Shown in pieces: positions 11,880 to 24,040 of a DNA stretch of 64,000 bases. The first letter of the stretch is position 1; every line of letters begins with the position of its first letter. Made by a program: the position numbers and the translations under genes. The stretch comes from Dasypus novemcinctus (taxonomy: Eukaryota; Chordata; Mammalia; Cingulata; Dasypodidae): positions 36,452,365 to 36,516,364 of the forward strand of contig NC_080673.1 of assembly GCF_030445035.2 (NCBI RefSeq), read 5' to 3'. The notes under the pieces are model-generated. The model made no database searches. It was not told the DNA's origin and saw nothing but the letters and a program-made list of their open reading frames with translations.

Positions 11880-14800
11880 ATGCTAACAGTAGCTTTATTT
11901 TTGGAGATGCTCTATCATGTTGGTGATGTTCACTTCTATGACTAATTTACAAAGAGGATTTTTTAAAAAATGAGTAGTGGCTGTTGGATTTTATCAAATG
12001 TTTTAATTCCTACATATATTGATAGACTGAGAGCTTTTGTTTTCTCTGTCTTTTAATGCAGTTAATTAACACCGATTGGTATTCAATGGTTAGACCAAGC
12101 TTGCCTCCTTGGATAAAACTCACTTGATTACAATATATTTTCTTTATTGATTCAATTTGCTAAAGTTTTCTTAAGAAATGTTCCCATCTTAATGAAGGAT
12201 ACTGGTCTTTAGTTCTGTTTTTAAGGATAACACTGATCTCATGAAACGTGTTGGGGAATATTCTCTTCAGTTTTGTAAATGAATTGAGGTATAACTTGCA
12301 TTAGTTCTCCCTTAAATGGTTGATAAAATTCACCAGGGAATCCAAATGTGACTGGCGTTTGTGTTTGTGTGTGTAGGGGAGAATTTTTTAACTATAAATT
12401 CAATTTCAGCAATAGACATGAGACTACTGAAGATACCTATTACCTCATAAGAAACTTTGATAGTTTATCTTTATATGAATTTGTCCATTTCATCTTATTT
12501 GTCAAATTTATTGGCATAAAGTTTCTCATCATATCCCCTTATTGCCTTTGTCATATTTATTGAATCTGTAGGGATGTCACCTCCCTAATTCCTGATATTG
12601 CTGATTTTTGTCTCCTTTCTTTTTTGGTTAATGGTTTATCAATACTATTGATCTTCTTGAAGTGTCATCTTTTGAGTTAATTGAGATTCCCTATTTTTCA
12701 CTGTTTTCTGTTTTATTGATGTATACTCTCAACTTTATTATTCCCTTTTTCTCCTTATTCTAGGTTTTACTTGTTCTTATCTTTCTAATTTCTTAAGGTT
12801 AAAACTCCAGTCATTGACTTGAGACTTTCCTTTCAGATATGGTTATTTAATGCTGTAAATTTACCACTAACTTCTACTTTAGCAGTATTCCACAAAATTT
12901 TTCATATGTTGCAACTTAAGTTTTATTTTCATGAATTTCAAAATCCTTTCTCTTTACCCTTTTGATTTAAATTTTGACCCATAAGTTTATATAAAAATTA
13001 CCTAATTTTTACTTCTCAATATTTGGTGAAATTTCAGGTAGTTTTCTCTTATTGTTTTCTAATTTAACTCATTTTAGTAATAAAGCAAAATTGAATTATT
13101 TGAAACATTTAGTTGCTTTGAGGTTCCTATTAGGGCGCAGAGTTTGGTGTATCTTGGAAAATGTTCCATATGTGCATTCTGCTATTTTTGGGAAGGGTAT
13201 TCTATAAATATCAATTAGATCAAATTTGCTGACAGTATACTTCAAGTTATCTGTATCCTCACTGATTTTCTCTGTTTGAGTGATTATTGAAAGTATTGAA
13301 GACTCTCACTATAATTTTGAATCAATTTTTACATTTCTATCCAATTTTGTTTCATGCATATTGCAGCTTTGGGTTTAACTGAATGCATATTTAGTTATTT
13401 TTTATGTCAGCTGGGTAAATTGACCCATTGATTATCATAAAATAACTTTTTTACCTCTGGAAATAGTCTTTGTTCTTCAATCTACTTAGCCTGATATGAA
13501 TATATTCACTGTATTTTCTTTTGATTAGCCTATCCGTGGTATCTTTTGTCCATCCCTTTGATTTTAATCTATTTATGCGTTTTTATTTAAAGTGGGATTC
13601 TTGAAGACAGCCTTTAGTTGCAATTTCCTTTTTAATATTAACCAACAATCTCTTTTAATTTGTATATTTAGACCACTCATATGTAATATAGCTATTACAT
13701 ATCATAGCATGAGAAGTAATTATTAATGGACTTGAGTTTAAATATACCATACTATATGGTTTCTATTTGTCCCATCTACTTTTTGCTCTTATTTTTCTCT
13801 TTTTATGCCTAGTTTTGGGTAAATGGAGACTTTTTAAAGATTCAAATTCATCTCCTTTTTTTTTTCTTGCTTATTAACAACTATTCATTCTTTCTTTTTA
13901 GAAGTTTCCTAGGGGTTTGGAGTATGTATTTAGCTTATCACAGTCTACCTTCAATTAATATTATACCATTTCACATACAGGAAAATAACCTTAAAACATT
14001 ATACTGCCATTTCTCCCTTCCTGGCCTTTATGCTAATATAAAACTTTTACTTTATATGTTATAAACCTATGATGCATTGTTATTATTTTTGCTTTAAAAT
14101 ATCAATTTTCTCTTTTAAGAGATTTCTAATAATTGAAAAAAAATTGTACTTATCCAAATATTTATCTTTTCCATTTCTTTTCATTCTTTGGGTACATCTG
14201 TTTATCTGTTTTTATTTCTTTCTGCCTGGATTTCTCTTGACATTTCTTATAGAGGAATCTGTTGTTGATGATTTCCTTCTGCTTTTGTATGTCCTAAAAT
14301 TTCTATTTTGACTTTAGTTTTAAAGGCTTTTTTCCCTGGATATAGAATTCTGGTTGAAATATTTTTTTATTTTAAAGATATTTTCTACTGTCTCTAGATT
14401 CACATTGTTTCTGATGAGAAATTTGTCATTTTAATTTTTATTACTCTGTACATAATGTCATAATGTGCCTTTCTTTTCTTGTTGCTTTTAAGATATCTTT
14501 TTTATCCCTAACTTTAAATGATTTTATTATAATGTGATTAAGTGTAGTTTTTCCTCATGTTTCTTATCCTTGGGATTCATTGAGTTTCTTGGTTTATAAT
14601 TTTCCTCAAATCTGGAAAATTTCAGCTTTTATTTCTTCAAAAGTTTGTGTGTGTGTCTATGTTCCTCTCTTCTCTCCTTTGCAGACTCTAATTGTATTAT
14701 TTTAGGCTGCTTGATGTTGTCTTATATTTCACTATTGCCCTATTCTTTTGTTTTTTTCACTTTTTTCCTTTCATTGTTTCATTTTGGATACCACTGGAGA

Positions 14801-15890
14801 CCATTACTCTGTCTTTAAGTTCATATATTTTCTTCTAGTGTATATTCTACTGTATTTTAAATCTTTTACACTCTACTTTCAACCCAGGAGTTTGGATTTA
14901 TATCTTTGGCCTATCTTCCATAGCTGTCTAAATATGAGCAATCTTATTTCCACTATCTTTCTTAATGTAAGTTATAGAGTTATAATAACTGTTTTCAAGA
15001 TCATGCAAAACTATTATTATGATTGCTTTTATTTCTGGGTCTATTTTTGCTTATTTTTTTTCCTTATAAAAGATCATAGTTTCTTCTTCTTTGAATGTGT
15101 GTTAAGTTTTTATTGTATATCCAACATTGAGGTTTTACTTTGTTGAATGCTGTGTATTTTTATATTCCTATCAATATTCTTATTTTTTTTTGCAGATGTA
15201 ATTTAGGTGTTTGGAAAGAGTTTGATTCTTTCAATGAATGCTTCTCGGTTTTGTTAGAGAAATGCAAAGCAGTTTTTGGTCTATGGCTGATTTTTTCCTA
15301 TTACTGAGGTAAATCTTTTTGATTATTTTACCCAATAGCCCACAAAGGACATAGTTTTTCACTTTGGCTTGTTGGAAAACAAACATTTCTCAGCCATGTT
15401 TTAATCTCTATTGATTGTTACCTCTGTTCCATTTGGCAAGTTTTTTTTGCCTCAGATACATTTTTCACACAACTGTCTGCCAATCCATGCCCAGCTAAGG
15501 ACTCAAGGGGAACCCTCTGTGGGTCTCCAGGGTTCTTTTTTCAATGTAGCTCTCTCTTCTCCCATTCTCTGCCCTGTCAACTTTATCTGCCTTGGCTCCT
15601 CCAAACACTCAGCTCTGTCTTCTAAACTTAGATAGAACTCTAGGTTACTCTTGACTCCCTTCTCTAAATGTTAAGGCCTGAAAACTCTCTCCAGACACTA
15701 AGTTGGGAAATTATAGGGTATATTTTATTTGTTTCCCATCTCCCAGATGTCACTACCCTGTGCTACATAATGTCCAGTGTTGGAATACTTTGTTTTACAT
15801 AGTTTGCTCAGTTTTATAGTTATTTCAGATGGATGTATAAGTATGCTCTATATTGCCCAAACTTGGCTGAAGAAGAAATTTCCTTATCCA
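11880..15890 (-). mobile_element. Old L1 (L1M-type), reverse-transcriptase part of ORF2 to 5' region, minus strand
   Basis: Reading right to left, the order is 5' region (about 15160-15890), an ORF1-like region (about 14330-15150), then ORF2 from its endonuclease into the reverse transcriptase (about 13620 down to 11880). Recognisable ORF2 landmarks on the plus strand include 'GATCTTCTTGAAGTGTCATCTTTTGAGTTAATTGA' near 12650 and 'TATCAATTAGATCAAATTTGCTGA' near 13208. All frames are broken. The T-rich plus-strand frames here (13867-14064, 14069-14311, 14748-15146) are hydrophobic only because they read antisense L1, and are not membrane proteins. The last third of ORF2 and the 3' UTR are absent. 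Confidence 0.8.
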
Positions 15891-16269
15891 GTATTGAAAC
15901 TTTTGCCCTTCAGACATTAGAGAAAGCAAAAACTGAGCTCAGTTGTACTCAGGAAAATTAGGCTCATGATAAAACTGTAATAAACTAGGTGGCAGAAAAT
16001 TGTCCTTTTATATTATACCAGGTTTCAACAAGGAATAAACACTCAGATGTGCATTTTATACTTTAAGAAAGAACATTGTAAAACTAGCATCATTAATCTT
16101 ACTTTACAAATTAGGAAAAATATTGGAGTTGCTCAATGGCATAAGCAATTCAAGCCTAAAATAAGAGCTGTGATTGTAAACCTCATGTTATATCCAATAA
16201 ACCAGAGATCTCAAAAAATAGCAACCCAAGAATCAGATTTGGCAGTTAAATATGATTTTTTGGATTACA
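15891..16269. other. No recognised gene or repeat
   Basis: Short AT-rich interval between the old L1 and an LTR element. The 76-codon frame at 16047-16277 has no recognisable domain. Confidence 0.4.
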
Positions 16270-16684
16270 TGCTCTAGTTTGCTAAGCTGCTCAAAGCAGT
16301 TGCCACAAAATGGTTTGGCCTTTATAATGAGAAGTTATTAGCTTACAAGCTTAGAGTTTTGAAGTGAAAAAAAAACCTAAATCAAGACATCATCAAGATA
16401 ATGTTTCTTTCTGAAGACAGACTGCTGAGTAATCCTAGGTTCCTCTGCCATATGACAAGGAACATGGGAGCATCTGCTGCTCTCTTTCATCATTTCCTCT
16501 CTCTTTGTCTGAATTTCATTCTCTTACAAAGGATTCCAGTATGAGTATATAGACTCATCCTGATGAGGTGCATTCCATCTTAAGATCTTACTCACCAAAA
16601 GATCCTACTTACAATGGGTCCATACCCACAGGAATAGATTAAGAATATACTTTTCTGGAGTACCTACAGATTTAAATCATCACA
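16270..16684 (-). repeat. 3' LTR of the MaLR-like element
   Basis: On the minus strand the LTR starts TGTGATGATTTAAATC and ends near AGCAGCTTAGCAAACTAGAGC. It pairs with the LTR at 18153-18585. It is the copy downstream of the internal region in the element's own orientation. Confidence 0.65.
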
Positions 16685-18152
16685 CTCTATCTCTGTACCC
16701 CAAAAAGACATGTTCTTTCCACATGCAAAATAAAGTCAAGTCATTCCATAAAAATATCTCAAAGCCTTAAGTCATTTCAATAAAAATACTAAATACAAAG
16801 TCTCAACAAAATCACTTATGGGTTCTAGGACGCAATTCTCCTCCAAATATGGACTTGTGAAACTTAGAGAACAAGTTATCTGCTTTCAATATACAAAGGA
16901 AGGACAGTCATAGGATAAATGTTTCTATTGCCATAAGGAGAAATTGGAAGGAAAACAGGGGTCACATCTCCCAAGCATTTCCAAAAGCCTGCCGGGCATA
17001 GTCCATTAGTTTTCAAGGTCTGAGTGTCATCTATGGAACAATGGTTTCTCCTCCAGTACTGATAAAGCGGTAGCTCCACCATTTGCAAGTGTTTGCACAG
17101 CACCCGTTCTTGCCCTGAAATCTGAGGTGAAAGCTCCAACATCTACAAGTATTGTGGTGACACTATGCCCTTCACTCCACCCACCTCAAGCATGGGGGAA
17201 GCTGGACTCTAAATTCTACAGTCATCAAGGATTGGGATAGCAGCCAACCTCTTCACAGTCCCTCAGGCACCTGAAGAAACAGGTGGTAACACTCTTACTA
17301 AACAAAGGGATGGAAGACCTGCCCTCCAGAGCATACTGACCCTTTCCACAGACATGGGTGGTTTCATTCTTTTGGCCCAAGAAGATACCTTCAATCCATA
17401 CCTCAACTTCAATAGTCCTGCCATCAAAGTGATTTCTTGCCTTCAATTTGTTCCTTTATTGCCCCTTTTAGTTTAGGTTGGCAGTGTTTCTTTCCATATA
17501 AACCTCATCAAAAACTTGTTGATGGCACATGTAGTACAAAGAAATCTAAACCATCAGACAAAATAACTTTCCATAAATCCTTCCTGGATAACTGCCTTTC
17601 CAATCCTGACTTGCGCTGAAATGGCTGACTAATTCCATATTCAGTTAAACCCTCACATGGAGCACTATTCTCTGGGACTCACTTTCCAGAAACTCAGAAT
17701 TTTCCAAACCATCAATTTCTGGTTTCTTTGTGCCCAGGAGTTTAGTTCTCAGCTTCTCCCCTTCCTCTTGCATTCTTTACTGTAAAAAAGACAGGTTGCA
17801 CTTTCGACGTTTAGTTTGGAAATCTCCACAGATAACTATCCAAGTTCATTGCTTTCAAATTCTGCCCTCCATCAGATGAAACACAAGGACTCAATTTTGC
17901 TAAGTTCTCTGCCACTTTAAAACAAGGGTACCTTTCTTCCAGTTTGCAATGACACGTTCATTTCCATCTAAGTCCTCATCAGAGGTACTTTTAGCATCCA
18001 TATTTCTACCAACAGTCTCTTCAAAGCAAGTTAGACCTTTTCTATCAAACACCTCTCAATTCTTCCAGGATGTATACCTTTCCAAATTACAGAGGCTTTT
18101 TGATAGTTTGGTATTTGCAAGAGCAGCATCGCACTCTTCTTGTATCAAAATC

Positions 18153-18585
18153 TGTTCCAGTTTGTTAAGCTCCTCAAAGCATATGCAATGAAATACATTG
18201 GCTTTCACAATGGGAATTTATTAGTTTACGAGCTTAAAGCCCTGAAGCTGTGAAAATGTCCAAATCAAGGCATTATCATGGTGATGTTTTCTTCCTGAAG
18301 TCTGGCTGCTGGCAATCCTGGGTTCCTCCATCATATGACAAGGCTTATGGCAGAGTCTACTAGTCTTCCAGGTTTCATTGCTTTCAGCTTCTTGCTTCTG
18401 TGACTTTCTCTTTCTGAATTTGTCTGAATTTCATTCTCATATAAAGGACTCCAGTAAGAGGATTAAGACCCACCTGGAAAGAGCTGGGTCATACCTTAAC
18501 TTTAGTTGAGATCCTACTTAACAAAAAAGCCTACATACAACAGTTCCTTGCCATATTCAATATTGGGATATCTCACATTAAATCA
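18153..18585 (-). repeat. 5' LTR of the MaLR-like element
   Basis: This is the second copy of the LTR at 16270. The central region (18225-18480) aligns block by block with 16320-16560. The first bases on the minus strand are too decayed to fix the boundary exactly. Confidence 0.6.
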
Positions 18586-20609
18586 GAATCTTAAACTTTT
18601 CCTGGAAGGTCAAATTATCTGCGGTCACCTAACCCACATCAGCTTGTAGCCAACATTTGATTTACAAAATGTAAAATTTTCTGAAAGGGAATATCAATGC
18701 TATTGGTATATACGTATAAGTCATTTCATCAAGTCTCCACCAGCCTTCTTTACTTTTGCAGTTCTTGCCCAAAACTGCATTAAATTGATGCTACTCCTCT
18801 TTGGATGCATAAAATATTTATAAAATAAATATCTGATAATATCAGCAGGCAAGTGCATTCACACAAACTCATACACACATATATACAAATGATATAATTT
18901 CAAATGAAATATAAAATATGTAAACCATACTGTAAACCAAGGTCATGTACCCATGAGCCTCAAATTGCTGGAAGAATAGAGACTTGCAGAAGAAAATGCT
19001 AAGTACAATAATAAAATACATCTGTGGCTATTTGTTTCCACTGAAGAATGTTTATAGAAAAATGACTAAGAAAGGAAATTCCAAAGTTTGAAGCTGATCT
19101 AATGTTAAATTATATTTGTGATGATGTAGATCCACCCACAATTTTGCTTCAAGAAGCATTTAAACTTCAAAAGTATATAACTTTAATTGTTATTTAAGTT
19201 CCAGTAAGCAGTAGCCTATCTAGATACTTTTAATGTATCAAGTGACTGTATTATAATCTTCATTAATCATACTGTAAAGTAGTGAACACACTAAACTTGT
19301 GTTATGGGTCCCCCATGGACGATATTAGAAATTTTAGTAAACAGAAAATTGCTGGAAAGCTGGAAAAGAGGAAATATTTCCCAATATTTAAAAAGTATGT
19401 CAGTGACTCTGCTTTCAATACCTGAAAAAAGTAAAAATGGATTTTGAAACAAACAAGTTACCATTTAGCATAGTAATCACTCCAACAATAATTACTGCGG
19501 TCCAGTATTTGAGCACCAAAAATGAGTCACGATGGACTAATATTATTTCTCTTTTTGAGAAAATGTATTAGATTGAAAATATTTAAAGGCATGTAATATG
19601 TAGAGTTTCTGACTTTCAATAAGATATTTAAGAAATTATAAATTCTTTCTATATGTGTATGCATAAACAAGAGATTTAGGAGAATGATGCTTGGTAGATC
19701 TATAGTTCCTGAAGAAATGTAGCCAAAAAGTTGACTTGCTTAGTAGATCAATACTCAATTTGGAAAGAGGTCTGGTTGCTGTCATTTGTAATTTCCCATT
19801 CAATGACATATAAATGCCCTGAATAAAAGAAAAACTTCAGGTTTCTGGATGCTCATTCTCAGAAAGCCTTACTTTTTAACAAAATGCTTGTAGCAGGAAA
19901 GTTTTGTGGATTTGCATGCTAAAAAAAAAAAATTTAACAAAGGAGAAAACCACATTAAAAAGAAAAAAAAGTAATAGAATATGCAACTATATGTGGTTTA
20001 GTTAACTAAGGAGATATTTCCCTCTTAGTTTGTCTTTTTCCTTTATCAGCCTCATATAGGGAAATGTATCTCTATGTGGTTTTTAAAGACCATAACCACT
20101 TTACACAGCAATTCCCTAGCCTTGAAAGAAGAGTAAGGGCTAAAGGGTTTTCTGTTTTATATACTCATAATTTTAAAATAAAATCTTTCACAGAAGCTCC
20201 CAGAATCCTTTTCTTCTCAGAAAAGAGTTACATGCCTATTCTTAGACAATTACTGGCAAACGAAGAAATTAATATGGTTTGTTTAGACAAATTATCATTC
20301 ACACCCTGGGCTTGAGTATATAGTCAGACTCTCCCCTCCCAAACTCCCACCCTCCACACCAAAAATGGAGTTCTGTTAGAGAGAGAAAAGAATGATACTG
20401 GTGTTTTACAGGCAAGCAACAGTGTTTGCCACACTAAAAAATATTGTGATGATAAAACCAAGGTGGGCTAGTTATTATTTTGGATGTTCAAATGAAGACT
20501 TAAAAATCTCCCAAAAGCCTGAGACAATGGGTTGAAATTTAAGAAAAGAGAATATATAAATAATTTTAGAACATTTTATTTTCCACAATTTGCATTCATT
20601 TATGCTAAG
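18586..20609. other. No recognised gene or repeat
   Basis: About 2 kb of AT-rich DNA with no recognised element. An 83-codon frame at 20064-20315 has no motif. Confidence 0.4.
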
Positions 20610-21315
20610 TGATACCTAGTTTCTGAGCCTCAGCAAAGTTGCAACACCTACTCTCCAGTTCATTGGACTTATACCCAGGTCAACTAACAGGGAGGTGAAG
20701 ATGGTCAACCACCACTCCAGGGAACCGAGAAAGTCTATAGCTGCAAGCAGAATTGCACTCATCAGTCATGCGGGATCTAAGCTCCCTCTCGATTTAGAGG
20801 CGGAGTGGACATCACCATCCCAGGGTCCACAGGATGGAGGAATAAAATATGGATTAGAGTGGACTTCCTGGTGTTCTACTATAGAACTATTGTGACTTTA
20901 ACAATGGAAGAAATTGTATCATAGCTTTGGAGACAGTGGCCACGGGAGTTGCTGAGGGCAGGGGGAGGGAAGAAGAGATGTGATGTGGGGGCATTTTGGG
21001 GACTTGGAGTTGTCCTAAATGATATTGCAGGGACAGATGCTGGACATTATATATCCTGCCATAACCAACTGAATGGACTGGGGGAGAGTGTAAACTACAA
21101 TGTAAACTATAACTCATGCAGTGCAGCAGTGCTCCAAAATGAATTCACCAAATGCAATGAATGTACCACAAGGATGAAAGAGGTTGTTGATATGGGAGGA
21201 GTGTGGGGTGTGGGGTGTGGGTATGTGGTAACCTCTTATATTTTTTAATGTAACTTTTTTTGTGATCTATGTATCTTTTTTTAAAAAGACAATAAAAATG
21301 CACTAGAATAAAAAA
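20610..21315 (+). mobile_element. L1-type 3' UTR fragment, plus strand, 5'-truncated
   Basis: This block aligns with 29950-30610 and, over its 3' half, with 34170-34545. All three share 'TGCAACACCTA.TCTCCAGTT' or later landmarks, 'AATGTAAACTATA', a G-rich tract just before the end, 'GGTAACCTCTTATATTTTTTAATGTAAC' and an A-rich tail. A G-rich tract near the tail is a hallmark of L1 3' UTRs, and the L1 3' ends at 35897 and 44953 have the same layout. The frames at 20695-20895, 20887-21117 and 20949-21248 all lie in this UTR and are not genes. Confidence 0.65.
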
Positions 21316-22527
21316 GAGTGGTTCCGATGAAAAAGGAATATGTGGTTTTGATTGACTAACAAATTCAATAAGAGCCAATGATTCTAATTTAATTGAAAAA
21401 ATCACAATCTTAGATTTGATAATAAAACAGCATTCCTTCTCAAAACTGCCTACACTGTATACCATAAGTTTTGATAAGTTGTGTTCTCATTTTCATTTGT
21501 CTCAGTATATTTACTGATTTTACTTGCAATTTCTTTTTTAACCACTGATTATTTAGAAGTGTGTTGTTCCTCCACACATTTGAAAACTTATCTTTTTCCT
21601 ATCTATTATTGATTTACAGTTTCATTCCAGTATGATCTGAGAAGATGCTTTATATAATTTCAGTCTTTTCATACTTATTGAGAGCTGCATTTTACCCTAG
21701 CATGTAGTCTATCTGGAGAAAGATCCATGGGCATTTGAGAAGAATGTATAACCTTCTGAGTTTGGATGAATGGCCTGTATATATCTGATAGGTCTAAATG
21801 ATTTATCATTTTATTTAAATTCTCTATTTCTTTGTTGAACTTCTGTCTAGTTGTTCTATCTACTGATGTAAGTGGTGTGTCGAAGTCTCCAACAATATGG
21901 TAAAGATGTCTATTTCTCCCTTCAGTTTTACCAGAGTTTGTCTCATATATTTTGTGGCACCCTGGTTAGGTGCACAGATATTTATGACTGTTATATCTTC
22001 CTGGTGGATTGTACCCTTTATTAATAGCTAATGACCTCCTTATCTCTTTTTGCATTTAAAGTCTGTTTGGTCCAATAAAAAAGAGCAGTTAACCTTGCTC
22101 TTTTTTGGTTACTATTTGTGTGATTATCTTTTTCCAACCTTTCACTTTCAGTCATTTTGCATCCTTGGGTCTAAGGTGAGTTTCTTGTAAGCAGCATATG
22201 GATGGCTCATGTTGTTTAATCCATTCTGTCAGCCTGTATCTTTTGATTGGGGAGTTTACTCCATTCACATTCAATGATATTACTGTAAATGTGTTATTTA
22301 CTTCAAACATTTTATTCTTTGGTTTTCATATGTCGTATCATATTTTCTTCTGTCTTTTTACTCTTTTGGTTATCTTTTCTGTTATTCTTTCTTCTATACT
22401 CCCTTCCATCCCTTCTCTCCTGTCTGTTTCTTATAGGCTCTATGACTTATTTTAATATTCCTGCAGGACGGATTCTTTTTTATGGACTCTCCTAGTTTTT
22501 GTTTGTTTGTAAATATTTTATACTCAC

Positions 22528-23082
22528 TGTATTAGTCAACCAAAGGGGTGTTGATGCAAAATTCCAGAAATTTGTTGGTTTTTATAAAGGGTATTTATTT
22601 GGGGTAGGAGCTTACAGATACCAGGCCATAAGCATAAGTTACTTCCCTCACCAAAGTCCATTTTTACATGTTGGATCAAGATGGCTGCCAATGGCTACAA
22701 GGGTTCAGGCTTCCTGGGTTCCTCCCTTCCAGGGTCTTGTTCTCTCTGGTTCAAGGTGCCTTTCTTCCCAAGGCTTGCTTCTTCATGGGCTCAGGGTTCC
22801 TCTCTTCCTGGGCCTTGCTTCTCTTTCCTCTGTGAGCTTACTTCTTGGGGCTCCAGCTTAAGGCTTCAGCATCAAACTCCGACATCAACACTCCAACATC
22901 ACAAACTCTTAACTCTGTCCTTTGCCATGCCTTTTATCTGTGGGCCCACCCACCAAGGGGCAGGAACTCAATGCCCTAATGACATGGCCCAATCATAACT
23001 TAATCACACCCAGGTACAAACCAGATTACAAACATAATCCAGTATCTATTTTTGGAATTCATGACCATATCAAACTACTACA
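22528..23082 (-). mobile_element. Solo MaLR-like LTR, minus strand
   Basis: On the minus strand it begins TGTAGTAGTTTGATATGG and ends GGTTGACTAATACA, a MaLR-like start and end. The 5-base flanks are CTCAC (22523-22527) and TTCAC (23083-23087), one mismatch, consistent with a 5 bp target duplication. It is the same family as 61256-61906, sharing 'GATGCAAAAT.CCAGAAAT.TGTTGG' and 'TATTTATTTGGGGTAG'. The frames 22499-22861 and 22681-22998 lie inside it and are not genes. Confidence 0.8.
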
Positions 23083-23088
23083 TTCACC

Positions 23089-24040
23089 TTAATATTTGAA
23101 GGACAATTTTGCTGGATAAATAATTCTCAGCTGGCAGTTTTTCTCTTTCAATATCCTAATTTTATCATACCACTGTCTTCTCACCTTTATGGTTTCTGAA
23201 GAGAAAGCCATTCTAAGTCTTATTGGGTGTCCCTTATATGTGATGGTTTGTTTCTTTCTTGCTGTTCTCAAAATTTTTCCTTTATCTTTGACATTTGACC
23301 TTCTGAGTAATAAGTGTCTTGGAGTGGGTCTATTCAGATTTATTCTGATTTGGGTACATACAATGTGCTTCTTGGACATGTAAGTTCATTTCTTTCATGA
23401 GAGTTTGGAAATTTTCAGCAGTTATTTCTTTCTGTCTCTTTTCCCTTCTGCTCTACTTCTGGAACTCCCATGAAATGCATGTAGTTGTGTTTCATGTTGT
23501 CGTTCAAGTCCCTGAACTCCTGCTCAATTTTTTCTCTCTTCAATTTCAGCTCTTCTGTCTTCAGTATCACTTATTCTTTCTTCTGTCATTTCAAGTCTGC
23601 TATTGTAAACCTCTAATGTGTTTTTATCTCACTTATTGTGTCCTTCATTCCCATGAGCTGCATTACTTTTTTATTCAGGATTTCAAATTCTTCTTTGTGT
23701 TCACTAAGTGTCTTCTTGATTTTTTTTTTTTAAAGATTTATTTATTTATTTAATTTCCCCCCCTCCCCTGGTTGTCTGTTCTTGGTGTCTATTTGCTGCG
23801 TCTTGTTTCTTTGTCCGCTTCTGTTGTCGTCAGTGGCATTGATGTTTTTTATCTCTTTAGACATATTTGTTTTTCAATTCATTAATTTGATTTTGGAAAT
23901 TTGTGGGCACCTTATTAATTAGTTCTCTCAAATCCTGTGTCTCTTCTGGGCTTTGATATATTCCTTTTCTTGGGCCATGTCTTCCATTTTCTTAGTATGT
24001 CTCACTATTTTTTGTGATGTCTAAGCATCTGATTAGGATG
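23089..24040 (-). pseudogene. L1 ORF1 relic, RNA-binding protein
   Basis: Minus-strand 23379-23089 translates to the C-terminal domain of the L1 ORF1 protein, with 'KILRTARKKQTITYKGHPIRL', then 'ETIKVRRQWYDKI', then 'YPAKLSFKY'. ORF1p is a trimeric nucleic-acid chaperone; the visible part is the RRM/CTD boundary and CTD. Upstream, 24040-23400 covers the coiled-coil region but has several frame breaks and a SINE insertion at 23727-23838. The N-terminus cannot be read through. Confidence 0.85.
23727..23838 (-). mobile_element. 5'-truncated DAS-SINE (tail half only), minus strand
   Basis: The plus-strand sequence from the T run through 'AAGATTTATTTATTTATTTAATTTCC' to 'CTTCTGTTGTCGTCAGTGGCA' is nearly identical to 6338-6440, the tail half of the full-length copy. 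The tRNA-like head with the A and B boxes is absent. TTGAT occurs on both sides (23716-23720 and 23839-23843), fitting a short target duplication. It interrupts L1 ORF1. Confidence 0.9.

Larger units (their letters stand above)
16270..18585 (-). mobile_element. MaLR-like LTR retroelement, two LTRs and internal region, minus strand
   Basis: Two copies of one LTR lie in the same orientation: 16270-16684 and 18153-18585. Both open on the plus strand with a 'GTTTGCTAAGCTGCTCAAAGCA'-like string and share the blocks 'AATCAAG-CATCATCA/ATGGTGATGTTT', 'CAATCCTGGGTTCCTC' and 'GGATTCCAGTA'. On the minus strand this is the 3' end of a MaLR/MLT1-style LTR. Between them lie about 1.47 kb of internal sequence without an intact frame, as is usual for MaLR elements. 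A purine-rich tract, GGGGTACAGAGATAGAG on the minus strand, abuts the 3' LTR start at 16684. I could not match a 5 bp target duplication at the outer ends, so the boundaries are good to about 10 bases. Confidence 0.7.

Noticed and set aside
14748..15146. 132-codon hydrophobic plus-strand frame resembling a membrane protein
   Set aside because: It is antisense old L1. Its Phe/Leu/Tyr richness comes from T-rich complement of A-rich L1.
20949..21248. 99-codon Gly/Cys-rich frame
   Set aside because: It lies in an L1-type 3' UTR; the glycine codons come from the G-rich tract.
22499..22998. Frames of 120 and 105 codons with Ser/Leu/Gly repeats
   Set aside because: They read an LTR in the antisense direction. 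The apparent repeats are LTR internal duplications (CTTCCTGGG units).
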